Assembly: GCA_039519185.1 (NCBI GenBank)
Contig: CM076849.1
Coordinates: 104,550,077-104,614,076 of the forward strand
Reading direction: 5' to 3'
DNA length: 64,000 nt
Source: Astragalus membranaceus
Lineage: Eukaryota > Streptophyta > Magnoliopsida > Fabales > Fabaceae
Made by a program: the position numbers and the translations under genes. The notes beneath the pieces were generated by a model. It did no database searches and had not been told where the DNA came from. It saw nothing but the letters and a program-made list of their open reading frames with translations. Shown piece by piece: positions 35,890-45,243 of this stretch (position 1 is the stretch's first letter; each line of letters begins with the position of its first letter).

Positions 35890-36306
35890 GGTGAATTGTA
35901 TTTTACATATTTTTACACGGAGTTAACTTTTTTTCACCAAATCGATTATTGTGGAACGAACTTCGTGTATTTAAGCCGTTAACATTTTTTTGAATGCTAA
36001 AGTACCCAAAACACATTGCTTAACATCGCACTTTTCGTAATTTGTCACAAAAATATATATTTTTTTGTTGCAGATCGGTTATTGTGGAACGAACTTCGCG
36101 TATTTGATCATCTAATTTTTTTTTCTCCACTTTAAAGTACCCAAAAACACACACTACTTAGGGCCACACTTTACGTATTGTCACAATTTTTTCACCAAAT
36201 CGGTTACTGAGGAACGTACTTCGTATATTTGAATAGTTTAAAAAAATTTAGAAGGCTAAAGTACCCCAAAAAACATTTTCTAGCATTCCACTTTACATAT
36301 TTTGTC

Positions 36307-36393
<87 letters not shown>

Positions 36394-36560
36394 CAAACCG
36401 GTTATTGAGGACTGAACTTTGCATATTTGAAAATACCCCAAAACACACTGATTAGCATCGCATTTTACGTATTTTGTCACAAATATACATTTTTTGTTAA
36501 AAACGGATTATTGAGGAACGAACTTCGCGTATCTGGACATCTAAACTTAGCGTATTCGAA
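35890..36560. repeat. Approximately 125-bp tandem repeat
   Basis: Five units, each with CGGTTATTG.GGAACGAACTTCGCGTATTTGA, an A/T linker, GTACCC.AAAACACACTGCTTAGCATCGCA and TTTTACGTATTTTGTCACAAATATATATTTTTT. The recurring GAACGAACTT phrase lies at about 35951, 36085, 36210, 36406 and 36513. Two further units are at 33230-33440. The AT run at 36311 lies within the fourth unit. Confidence 0.8.
36311..36389. repeat. (AT)n microsatellite
   Basis: 79 bp of pure AT dinucleotides, within the 125-bp repeat array. Confidence 0.98.
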
Positions 36561-37779
36561 TATCTAAAACTTTTTCAAAACCTTAAAACAATGGGTGGTT
36601 TTAGGATGATGGATCAATTAAGTCTCTCACTGGTTTACCACTAAAATTGACCGTAAGATATTGTGTAAAATACTATGGGTGGTTAAGATTGAATTAGCCG
36701 ATATTAAATTTCTACCATTGATGAACTTTTAGACACACATCCTACAAACAATTTTAGTAGTTCACGATGAGGGACTTATGTGGATTCCTCACCGTAAAAA
36801 CATCCTAAAACAATATTATTTTAAAATAAAAAACAATTAAATATGAAAAAGTAAAAAAAAAGGTAAAGTGCGCGCGGAAGTCACAACACGTTTTAAGCAA
36901 TGAGCAAATAAGAGACAACAAACGTTTTATAGAAGAAAATTCCTTTTTGATAGTGTTTGCATTTTAAGCGCTTTTCTGAATAAAATACTTGTCATATTCT
37001 GATTCCTTGTTGAATTTTGAGCATTTTAGGTTCAAATATTGTTCGTTTTGGTACTTTGTAGTAAAATCGCCATTGTGGAGATTGAAGATTTTTTGAACTT
37101 CAAATTCAAGATTTTAGTTCCAGAAGTGATTTTGTGCATAAGTACGTTTCTAACTTTAATTTTAGTTCCACTGAATTCCTTATGGGATTTTATTCAAGTT
37201 AGAGTTCAGTTTCATTCAATTTGGTCGCGTATTGCCTGAGTTATTTAAGAAACAAGAAATCAAAGGGACATTGGTGTGCTTGAAGACATTCATACTGTTT
37301 TTCATTTTTCTTGTACTTTTGTTTAAAATGACCAAACAGAAACATATATAAAAGATAAAAGACCAAACAGAAACAAATATGAAATATAAAGGATCAAAGT
37401 GAGAAAAAAAGATAAAAGACCAAACTGACACATAAATAAAAAATAAAGGATCAAAACAGAAGAAAAAAGATAAAAGACCAAACTAAAACTTTGGTAAAAT
37501 ATAAAGGATCAAAAGTGCTATTCAACCTATTTTATATTAGGGAAAAACTATAGTACGAAGGTTGTTGGATTTGAGGTAGAAGTGGGGTTGATTCGATGAC
37601 GTACATGATAATAATTTTTTTTTCCGATTTTGTAAATTGTAATAATAGGAAGAATTCTTCGTAGCTCTTTTTTCACGGGTAAAAACAAATAACTATTTAC
37701 TGCCAAATCAATGTAAAAGTAACTCCCTACCAAAAAAATTAAAAAATACTAATACCTTACTTAATTTAGAGTTTAATAT

Positions 37780-38340
37780 GCATTAATGCTAAGGCTCTGT
37801 TTGGTAAAAAAGACCGGATAGCGATAAGCTAGCAGTTAGTGGATAAGTTAGCTTATAGCAGATGAGCTGATGGCATATAGATGATAGTGAACATACTGTG
37901 TTCTCTGGAGGGTCGGGAGAGACTGATAGTTGATAGCTAGCTTATAGCGGATGAGGTGATAGCATATAAGATTTATAAATTTACAAATACAATCACCTGT
38001 ACACTGATGGATTTACTTGAATTAATGGTAGCGAACATATTGTGTTCGTTGGAGGGTCGAGAAAGATTGAGGTTTGGTATCTTTTTGATGCCGTGGTATG
38101 CTCTCCTGGATGATGTTCAAAGACATTCTCAAGCGCATATTTTTAGTTATCGGCGGCTAGCGAATCCGTACCGTTGTACCCTTTGTTGTTGCATGATTCT
38201 TATGATTGAGTACACAATAGGTTCAACATCCTTGAGAACTTATATTTCTCCTCAAAAGGGTACTTCAACATAGGACCAAAACCTCAACTTCAAATCCAAT
38301 GAGGCAATGAGTGACCTTTCCTCCTCGACCGGAGTGGTAG
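37780..38340. mobile_element. MITE-like and foldback remnant flanking the Pack-CACTA
   Basis: GGCTCTGTTTGGTAAAA at about 37792 resembles the end of a hAT- or Harbinger-type MITE. Internal sequence GATAAGCTAGC.. and GTTGATAGCTAGCTTATAGC is repetitive. The stretch 38075-38160 (CTCTCCTGGATGATGTTC, ATCGGCGGCTAGC) is repeated as a direct copy at 44712-44822 beyond the CACTA. ACCAAAACCTCAACTTCAA (38277) is inverted relative to TTGGAATTGAGGTTTGGT (about 44708). Confidence 0.5.
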
Positions 38341-38343
38341 TGT

Positions 38344-38740
38344 CACTAGTGCAAAAAAGGGATTTAAAGTCAGGCGAAAAGGGGATTTAAAGTCAGACGG
38401 GCGCTTGACTTTTATTAAGTCGACTTTGTATGTCTGGAGTTTTAAAGTCAAGCGATAGCCTGACTTCGTAAGTATGTTTTAAAGTCAAGCATTTATTGCG
38501 CCTGACTTCGTAAGTATGTTTTAAAGTCAAACATTTATTCTTGCATTACTTCGTAAGTATGATTTAAAGTCAAGCATTTATTCTTGCCTGACTTCGTAAG
38601 TATGATTTAAAGTCAAGCATTAATTATTGCCTGACTTCGTAAGTATGATTTAAGGTCAAGCTTTTATTATTGCTTGACTTCGTATGTATGATTTACGGTC
38701 AAGCATTATTGCGCCTGACCTTAAAAGTTTTTTTTTTTTT
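38344..38740. repeat. Left subterminal repeats of Pack-CACTA
   Basis: Around seven units of about 50 bp: TTTAAAGTCAAGCATTTATT, GCCTGACTTCGTAAGTATGA. The motif pair AAGTCAAGC / GCCTGACTT recurs in inverted arrangement. Such repeats are transposase-binding sites in CACTA elements. Confidence 0.85.
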
Positions 38741-38796
38741 TAAATTTTGGTTTAATCTATACACCCTGGTTATACAAATTTTTCGTTAAAAAGAAG

Positions 38797-38868
38797 TGAC
38801 TCCACTGGGGATCGAACCCAGATCTCTGGTCCCGTAGACCAGCGCCTTATCCATTGGGCCATGGAGTC
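38797..38868 (-). tRNA. tRNA-Arg(ACG)
   Basis: Nuclear-type tRNA that would decode arginine CGN codons. The minus strand gives a 72-nt cloverleaf: acceptor stem GACTCCA/TGGAGTC, D arm GCCCAATGGATAAGGC, anticodon stem CTGGT/ACCAG with loop CTACGGG (anticodon ACG), variable loop AGAT, T arm CTGGG-TTCGATC-CCCAG. All stems pair. Internal promoter boxes TGGCCCAATGG (A) and GGTTCGATCCC (B) are present. Six bases after the 3' end lies TTTTT, a RNA polymerase III terminator. The variable loop seems one base shorter than usual. It lies inside the CACTA element, 450 bp from its left end, so it was carried by the transposon. Confidence 0.93.
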
Positions 38869-39206
38869 ATATATCAGTAAAGTAACGCTTAATGAATGTA
38901 ACCAATCAAGTGCTAGTCAACTTGCATTCTCAAAATAGAGTAAAACATATTTCTCAAAACAAGCATAATTTCCCAAAACAACTCTGATTTCAACATTAAC
39001 CTTGAAAATTCTCAAGGCAAACTAGCAGTATACACTATACAGAGGCTGTTAGCAACAGGAAAATAACTAGAACAAAACAATTGGGATCTTAATAAAATTC
39101 ATGATTTAAATTACATCAAGACTTTGCCTAATAGAACTGAATATTATACTTGTACACTGAATACAATGGCTAAGTTACAACATTAGGATCATGATGTAGA
39201 AAATAC

Positions 39207-39806
39207 CTTAGCAGATACAAAACAATTGACAGCCTTCTGTGCTCAACCATATCCGACAGTATATCTACAAAAATCTGAAGGAAGAAATAACATATCAGAA
39301 GATGGATATGCAAAGAGTTGCTTTCAATCATGTAGGAGAGACATGAATACCCAAAAGCAATTTCATGAAAAAGCCAACCTTCAGTAATTTTTCCACATCA
39401 TCTGTCTTAGACAACCAACAAGGAACAATTGCAGATAAAAGCTTCTCAAAAACAAGCTTTGAATGAGTGTCAATCTAGAGGCACATAAACACATAAATGG
39501 TGAGACCATGGCTAATATACTGAAGAAGTTCTCCACAGTAAATTGGCGACTGAATAGCAATGATTAGAGCAAAGAAACAGGGAATTCATAGTTGGGGAGA
39601 AAAGATATTCTGCCCACAAAATATACTAAGTTCAGTACAGGGAAAACCAGCACTAACAAACCTGTGTGACAGCTGATTTGCCGATAACAGGCATAATATC
39701 AAGTATATGCCCGAAAATGTTTTCTGGGAAGACTCTAATAACAGCAGAAAGCAGAGAAAATATATGGTTGCGGGTGACTACAACGTTGGAAGTCTGGGCA
39801 CTCTAT
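39207..39806 (-). pseudogene. UTP10/HEATR1-like fragment (3 exons)
   Basis: Exons with good splice sites: about 39806-39662 (SAQTSNVVVTRNHIF, LLSAVIRVFPENIFGHIL, VIGKSAVTQ), 39474-39379 (IDTHSKLVFEKLLSAI, PCWLSKTDDVEKLLK) and 39274-39207 (IFVDILSDMVEHRRLSIVL). This resembles the N-terminal HEAT-repeat region of plant U3 snoRNA-associated protein 10 (nucleolar small-subunit processome). Only a small piece of a protein of about 2000 residues is present. Its phase does not match the preceding CHUP1-like exon. The identification comes from motif memory and needs a search. Confidence 0.6.
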
Positions 39807-40066
39807 CAGTTTGTATAATATCTGTTTGGCTATCTATGTACCAATATGTGTATCTTACTGAAAATTTGAAAACAAGAGAGTTTAACAACATTGGTTACCT
39901 AATCTTAATATTAGTATAATGGACGTAACCTTTTAGATACTTTTTATTTTGTTCATTATTAAGCAGTGTGAGACTATCACACACTTGTTGGGTACCCAAT
40001 AGCATCTACCAATTTCCTAAGCTAGTATTCATGGTAAATAAATATAAGGCAAGAAAAGATGCATAC

Positions 40067-40500
40067 TTTTCAAGCAGTGAATACATTTTCTTCAGAGCAG
40101 CATCACATGAGAGTTTAGGATCATCAATAAAGGTGACTCGCTTCTTCAGTTTCATGAGATCTTGATATTCAAAAGCTGCTTCCCTTAGTGCATCTTCTTT
40201 CCCTTCAGGCCAATCAAAGTGCTTCAGAACAGCTCGTTCATCAACCTTGCATAAGGAAAAAAAAATGAGATTGATCATGAAACATAAAGTTACAAGAAAA
40301 TGTGGAAAATGAGAATTAATTCTGCATGAATTTTCTCTTATGATGAGCAATGAGATCTAAAGGCATACCAGGAAGGAAAGTTCCTCATCTAGCCAGTTCA
40401 CAAAGGCAACAAGGTCTTCAATATCGGAGAAAGACCACGCTCGAACTTCAGTTGCTAAGGACATGACAAAATCACCTTGTGATTCTACATCAGCTTTCAC
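40067..40500 (-). pseudogene. CHUP1-like gene fragment (2 exons)
   Basis: Exon 40500-40369 encodes VKADVESQGDFVMSLATEVR and FSDIEDLVAFVNWLDEELS. Exon 40245-40067 encodes VDERAVLKHFDWPEGKEDAL, REAAFEYQDLMKLKK and AALKKMYSLLEK. These match the conserved C-terminal domain of CHUP1-like/IPGA1-type plant proteins (chloroplast positioning, actin and microtubule binding). AG acceptors and GTATG donors are intact. The frame is open through both exons and continues from the HAD exon upstream. Confidence 0.85.
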
Positions 40501-40866
40501 CTATTCAAAAATGAGAAATATTTTCATAAATGTGCTAGGAGTTAGTTAAGTGTCGAAATCAGAAAAATAACAAAATGAATGAAAACTTCAACCCCAATTC
40601 TTGAATAGGAGACAAGTCTCTATCCACTGTCCTATCAACCGGATCAATCAACTGAATTTATCATTAACATAATTAATTTATTAATCACCAAAGCAAAATA
40701 ACCCCAATCATCCACCATCCAATTCAATAAATTTTTATCCCTACCCAAATCAAAAAAAATCCCCAAATATTCAAACAAACACTACAAAATTAGATTTTTT
40801 AATTAAAAAAACTTAAAAGTGCTGGTTTTTGAGGGTGTGAGGAATCAGCAAGAAGGTAAATAGTAC

Positions 40867-41118
40867 CCTTAGACCAGCCATTGTTGTTCCATAAGTCTTG
40901 TATAATGAATGGGATAATTCGGGAACTTTAGCAGGCTCCATTCCAAGCTTTTGAAGCATATACTCTGTGCAATAGTTTCAATAAATAAGTGAATTCACAC
41001 TAAACAAAAATACCAAAACTTTATACACATCCATGGGTGACAAATTCATTACCTTCGATATTGTTTGGTATTTGGGCAGATATTTCAGAACTCGAGGGAT
41101 AAAGGGTATCATCTATAT
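40867..41118 (-). pseudogene. HAD-family pyrimidine 5'-nucleotidase fragment (2 exons)
   Basis: Exon 41118-41053 encodes DIDDTLYPSSSEISAQIP, whose DIDDT is the HAD nucleophile motif. Exon 40964-40867 encodes EYMLQKLGMEPAKVPEL and HSLYKTYGTTMAGLR. This is the N-terminal part of plant SDT1-like (suppressor of disruption of TFIIS-like) phosphatases. The remaining catalytic motifs are missing. Pyrimidine-tract sequence at 41268-41450 upstream looks like its captured 5' leader with its own GTAAAAACC donor. Splicing joins it in frame with PEPCK before and CHUP1 after. Confidence 0.8.
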
Positions 41119-41374
41119 CTGAAATTATGAAAATCAAATTAGGACAATGAAGCACGTGAGAAAGAAAGATTAAATGCTTATTATGAAAGTCTCAAAGAAC
41201 CAAATTAGGGTTCATGTTAGAAAATAACAAAGAAGAACATAAACAGAAAAATAATAAGGTTTTTACCTTAGTTTGGTTGTCCGATTAAGACCCTAAGTAT
41301 CAGATCTACAAAAATCACAGGTGTGTGTTTTTAGGGTTTGAAATTCTGCAACAGCAACGCGATCTGAGACAGAA

Positions 41375-41411
41375 GGTGACGACGGTGACGACGGTGACGA
41401 CGGTGACGACG
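41375..41411. repeat. GACGGT minisatellite
   Basis: Nine-base units GACGGTGAC repeated about four times, in the possible captured leader of the HAD fragment. Confidence 0.85.
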
Positions 41412-42012
41412 ATCTGAGGGTGGTTGTCGGTGAGATAGGTTCCAGCAAGCAGCCAAAAATGTTAAATAGATCTCTGCAAATTATAATAAAATGAATCAAA
41501 ATGTTAGATGTATGCAGTCAGAACTTCATGCAGATACAAATAAATCAAAAATGTAGTGGCTGTGGAGTTAGGATCACACAAAATCATTAAACTCTGAAAC
41601 AGAACATAGATGAAACACAAATACATGAATTGATAGCTAAATGGCTCAGGTTGGCTATATGAACCAATCAATGCTCATCCGGCTCTTCGAAATCAAATTT
41701 TAAGGGCTTCTTCTGAATTGGTAAGCCTCTACCTACTAATGAACAAATCACCTCTAATTTTTTTTGTATAAAATAGAAAGTGATCTCTCAAAATAAAAAA
41801 TTAGTTGTTGAGCAAGAATTCAAGATGATCTTTTAAGCAAGTATGAAGTCAACTGTTTATTAGCAAGACCAAGTCACAGCTGAGTCCTCTTGCTGTCAGC
41901 TATCTTAAAAACAACTCAAAATGAAACCATCCAAGTCATTACACAAATTTGAGGTCAATCTTGAAACAAAAGCATAAGAAACCAAATTCATCTTAAGAAA
42001 ATCAGTATTTAC

Positions 42013-42354
42013 CTGTAACTGATTTGTCCGAGTAATCAACTTCTCGAGTATGCTCATCGAACACCACATTTTCCACTACTGATAATCATATGAGAGGAAC
42101 AAAACAAAAAACATTCAGTGTACATTTTGTTATTAAGGGGTGAATACCAAATGTGTTGAATTAAAATAAGTTAAAGATACTCCTGATAAAAAAAATTAGT
42201 CAAAGATAAATAAATACCTGTACCAAACCTAATTGCATTCCAGATATCAGGCTCTTTCTCCCTGGACAGATCAATACATTTGGCATAGCAACCACCTTCA
42301 ATGTTGGAGACACCATTCTCACTCCAACAGTGTTCAGCATCTCCAGTTAAATAC
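42013..42354 (-). pseudogene. PEP carboxykinase (ATP) fragment (2 exons)
   Basis: Exon 42354-42218 encodes YLTGDAEHCWSENGVSNIEG, GCYAKCIDLSREKEPDIWNA and IRFGT. Exon 42078-42013 encodes VVENVVFDEHTREVDYSDKS. This is the central region of plant ATP-dependent phosphoenolpyruvate carboxykinase (gluconeogenesis, cytosol). Junction GTACAG|GTATTT and acceptor TTATCAG|TAGTGG are standard. The native frame is intact but enters out of phase from the exon upstream. Confidence 0.88.
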
Positions 42355-42448
42355 CTATTGTGGTCAGTAAAAATTAATATGCCAGAAAAAATTAAAAACC
42401 TTATCTATCATCATCAAGAAAACATCATGTACAAATTTATTAATTAAC

Positions 42449-42560
42449 CTTGTTTCACTTGAAGGAACCATTGAGGTTGTCTGGAGCAACATAAAATGTC
42501 TTTGCTGCAGCAATGGCAGAATCCCCTCTTTCTGAAGGTTAATTAATAAACCACACAATG
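42449..42560 (-). pseudogene. Unidentified captured fragment
   Basis: Follows the acyl-CoA synthetase piece after GGTACA without an intron and ends at donor GAAACAAG|GTTAATT. One frame reads SERGDSAIAAAKTFYVAPDN then LNGSFK before a stop and looks like real coding sequence. I do not recognise the protein. The acyl-CoA synthetase frame reads through it differently. It marks a direct fusion point inside one exon. Confidence 0.35.
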
Positions 42561-43104
42561 TACCACTTGTATAGCAAATGGTTGCAACATCACTAGGTTT
42601 TGGTGGGCTAAAGGGCTGAAGGTTGCTGCGCCCCTATATCCAAACCACACAGACAATGAGTAACAAATATATAAAATATCAGTAGGTCAAATAAATTGTA
42701 ACACCATTTAAAAAAGGAAAAAAAAAGCTGATAGACCACAATAGATATATAGATAGAGCACTTCCAAATTCACACTTCCAAACTAGGTAAATATCGTGTA
42801 GTGTCGCATGATAATAAAACATAATCTGATATGAATATGCATTGCTCTATAAAATCAACATGCTTTGACTGAGACAATTAGGTTACCTGACTAAGAAGCT
42901 TTGAATATGTAATAACTTGAACTCCAACTGATGATGGAAGGGATGGAAGTTGATCATCTAAACCTCCAACTACCTGAATAATAACAACAAAAAATCATTA
43001 CAAACTTTCTTTGTGAATTAACATTTTCTTGCAAACATAAGCCATAAATTCACACATACCACAATTAGACGCACAGTTGGAATATCAGATAAGTAGCTCA
43101 GCAA
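42561..43104 (-). pseudogene. Long-chain acyl-CoA synthetase fragment (3 exons)
   Basis: Exons 43104-43060 (LLSYLSDIPTVRLIV), 42973-42887 (VVGGLDDQLPSLPSSVGVQV, ITYSKLLSQ) and 42635-42561 (GRSNLQPFSPPKPSDVA, TICYTSGT). The last phrase is the start of the AMP-binding motif of the ANL superfamily, as in peroxisomal LACS6/7. The sequence breaks off at YTSGT, within the motif. All three exons have consistent phase 0 and GT/AG borders. Confidence 0.88.
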
Positions 43105-43635
43105 CTGCAAGGAATGTGACATCATACATAAATTTGCAAAAGAAGACTGAAAATTATATAAAATATTATAGGAAAACATTAGTGTATAAAAACAGGAGTA
43201 CATTTTATAGATTTAACAAGTTAATGGCTACAATTAGATAGTCCTTTCAAATAAGAGATCAATAGATTTACCAATAGCCTCATATGATCATGTTAGCTAA
43301 TTTTTTCTCTCCATATAGAAACGCTTTTACAAAAGAAAGAAATTAATTAGCATTTTCAGCATTTCAAAAACCAAAAAGTTAGCAACATTGTTTTGTTATT
43401 AATTTTCAATCTCTCAAATTAAACCATACTTTTTAATTCACTAATAATTTTAGATCAGCTTCCTCTTTATCCAAAAATAGAGCAAAAAAAAAACTACCTT
43501 ACCATTTAATGTATATATTTTTCTGCAAACTAAAACGCTTTCGCAATAAGAATATCAACTTCACTATATCACCTATAAAATATGCTTCATTTTTTCGGGA
43601 ACCAAACAAAAAAAAGCAAGAATAGAAAAACTTAC

Positions 43636-43814
43636 AGGGGGAGTTGAGTAGGACTCAAAGCGAAGCCAGCAAGAATAACAGCAAGGTTGATATCAAACAG
43701 AGGCCGTTCATCATCTTCCTTAATAGAAACCTTTTCAATCTGAGAACCAGTTTTTGAGCAACAGCAAATCCAGAAAATTCGTTCTCTTCCGTGAATCCTG
43801 CCATTGACAGACAT
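43636..43814 (-). pseudogene. First exon of a lipase/C2-like gene fragment, putative chimeric start
   Basis: ATG at 43814 opens MSVNGRIHGRERIFWICCCS, SQIEKVSIKEDDERPLFDIN and LAVILAGFA. The phrase PLFDINLAVILAGFAFE recalls a plant C2-domain lipase class 3 family, but this is uncertain. A one-base deletion after GGCTTCGCTTT shifts the end. Without it the exon would end in phase with the acyl-CoA synthetase exon at 43104. Donor CCCCCT|GTAAG. It is the most 5' exon of the minus-strand series. Confidence 0.45.
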
Positions 43815-43839
43815 AAAAGTGAGCGTGTGGGTAAAAGAT

Positions 43840-44350
43840 GAGGATTTTAGGGTTTTTGTTTTTCAGAGAACAGTGAACTCGCGACGAAAAGGGAAGAGAA
43901 ACTAAGAGAAAAGGGAAGGTGATTTACCTGGTAGAGAAGACAAACAGCACGAAACTGTGAGCCACGAACGAAGTGCACGGCGAGGCGTGGCGGAGAACGG
44001 CGTGAGATCTGAGCTTCGTGTTCTGGCGTGAGATCTGAGAGTGAAAACGAGAACACGAAGGTTCTGAGAGAGAGGGTGAGATCTGGGAGTGGAGAACAAA
44101 GGGTTCTGAGAGAGAGTGAGATCTGAGAGTGGAGAACGAAGGGTTCTGAGAGAGAGTGAGATCTGAGAGTGGAGAACGAGAACGCGGCGGTGAGGGACAG
44201 GAAACGGTGAGAACGCGACGGTGAGGGAGAGGAAACGGTGAGAACGCGACGGTGAGGGAGGGATTCGCGTTACTGAGAGTGAGAAGAAGGCTTCGTGAGA
44301 GTGGAGGGATTCTGAGAGTGAGAAGGCTTCGTGAGAGTGAGATAGGGTTC
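43840..44350 (-). promoter_or_regulatory. GA-rich 5' region of the captured gene series
   Basis: Repeated GAGAGTGAGATCTGAGAGTGGAGAACGAAGGG-type units (44040-44180) and GTGAGAACGCGACGGTGAGG units (44190-44260) give CT-rich leader-like sequence on the minus strand. A GTAAATC donor at about 43927 and the ATG at 43814 suggest an untranslated exon. It could act as promoter and leader for a chimeric transcript; this is inference. Confidence 0.35.
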
Positions 44351-44369
44351 ACGTAACTAATTTTTTTTT

Positions 44370-44689
44370 CTTCTATTTTTGGACTTTAGAGGTCAAGCGA
44401 GAATAGACGCCTGACGTCTAAAGTATTAGAACAGAAGAAAAAAATCTCACCCCTAATTACAAGTTTGCCACCGTGTCACTTATGTAGTTAGGCGCATACA
44501 TGCTTGACTTCTAAAGTCTTATTTTTTCCCTATTTCTTCACTTTAGAAGTCAGGCGTGTATCCGCTTGACCTTAATACTCGCGAGTTTTGCCACTTATTT
44601 ACAAGTTTGCCACTGTATCTACCTATGTAGTCAGGCATCTGGGCGCCTGACTTTAAATGTCTAATTCTAATGTCATTTTTGCACTAGTG
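44370..44689. repeat. Right subterminal repeats of Pack-CACTA
   Basis: Copies of GAAGTCAGGCG, GCTTGACTTCTAAAG and GTCAGGCATCTGGGCGCCTG, related to the left-end motifs, precede the terminal inverted repeat. Confidence 0.8.
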
Positions 44690-44692
44690 TGT

Positions 44693-45152
44693 GGTTCCGC
44701 GTTGGATTTGGAATTGAGGTTTGGTCCCTTGTTGAACTTTTGTTCTACTCTCCTGGATGATGTTCCAAAACATTCTCAACCACATACTTTTTGACATCGG
44801 CGGCTAGCAGATCCCCATCCAAACGTACAGTGCCATGCCATTCTATTTTTAATGTAGTTATGCTCCATCCAAACGTTTGTATCATGGCCATGCCATCCAA
44901 CTTATATTATTATTAATATAGTGACTAATAGATTAACTATAGGGTTAAATATATTTTTTGTTTTTATAAAATTTGAGTTTAAAGCTTTTATTAGCGCATA
45001 TAAAATGTAAAAAATCACTATTAAAAGTCATTGGGGATCAAAACCAAAAAATTCAAATTTTATAAGGACCAAAAATTGGTGCAATTTTTTTGAGGGACTA
45101 AAAACTCAAATTTTACAGAGGCAAAAAAAAATATTTAACCCTTAACTAAATA

Positions 45153-45243
<91 letters not shown>

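Larger units (their letters stand above)
32290..37560. repeat. Duplicated and partly triplicated non-coding block
   Basis: Four modules repeat in order. Module a (AAGAAATTTTCATTAGCC... to GTTGTAACACCGTTGGAG type text) is at 32320-32640 and 34455-34790. Module b (ATTATGTG.TTGGATTGCT plus GA run plus TTGTTCATGGCTTATGGTGG) is at 32680-32960, 34820-35060 and 35360-35600. Module c (GTTGTCAATGAATGTGGTTG...) is at 32950-33200, 35055-35300 and, partly, 35605-35770. Module d (AACAATGGGTGGTT...AAATATAAAGGATCAAAAGTG) is at about 33205-34420 and 36480-37540. Copies are roughly 95 percent alike by eye. The short ORFs repeated in both copies of module d are not convincing genes. Confidence 0.85.
38344..44689 (-). 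mobile_element. Pack-CACTA transposon carrying host gene fragments and a tRNA gene
   Basis: Ends are CACTAGTGCAAAAA and TTTTTGCACTAGTG, a perfect 14-bp terminal inverted repeat beginning CACTA. A 3-bp target duplication TGT is at 38341-38343 and 44690-44692. Subterminal repeats with AAAGTCA.GC and GCCTGACTT lie at both ends. Length 6346 bp. There is no TNP2 or TNPA transposase. The interior instead carries, on the minus strand, exon pieces of a lipase-like gene, a long-chain acyl-CoA synthetase, PEP carboxykinase, a HAD nucleotidase, a CHUP1-like gene and a UTP10-like gene, plus a tRNA-Arg. Splice donors and acceptors are largely kept. Known parallels are gene-shuffling CACTA elements such as the soybean Tgm-Express type. 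Confidence 0.93.

Noticed and set aside
33900..37239. A 66-aa ORF present in both copies of the duplicated block (33900-34100, 37039-37239)
   Set aside because: The two are conserved because the DNA block was duplicated. No start context, family resemblance or splice evidence.
43900..44352. Minus-strand ORFs of 65-142 aa rich in Ser, Leu and Pro
   Set aside because: Low-complexity translation of a GA-rich repeat; more likely leader sequence of the captured series than protein.
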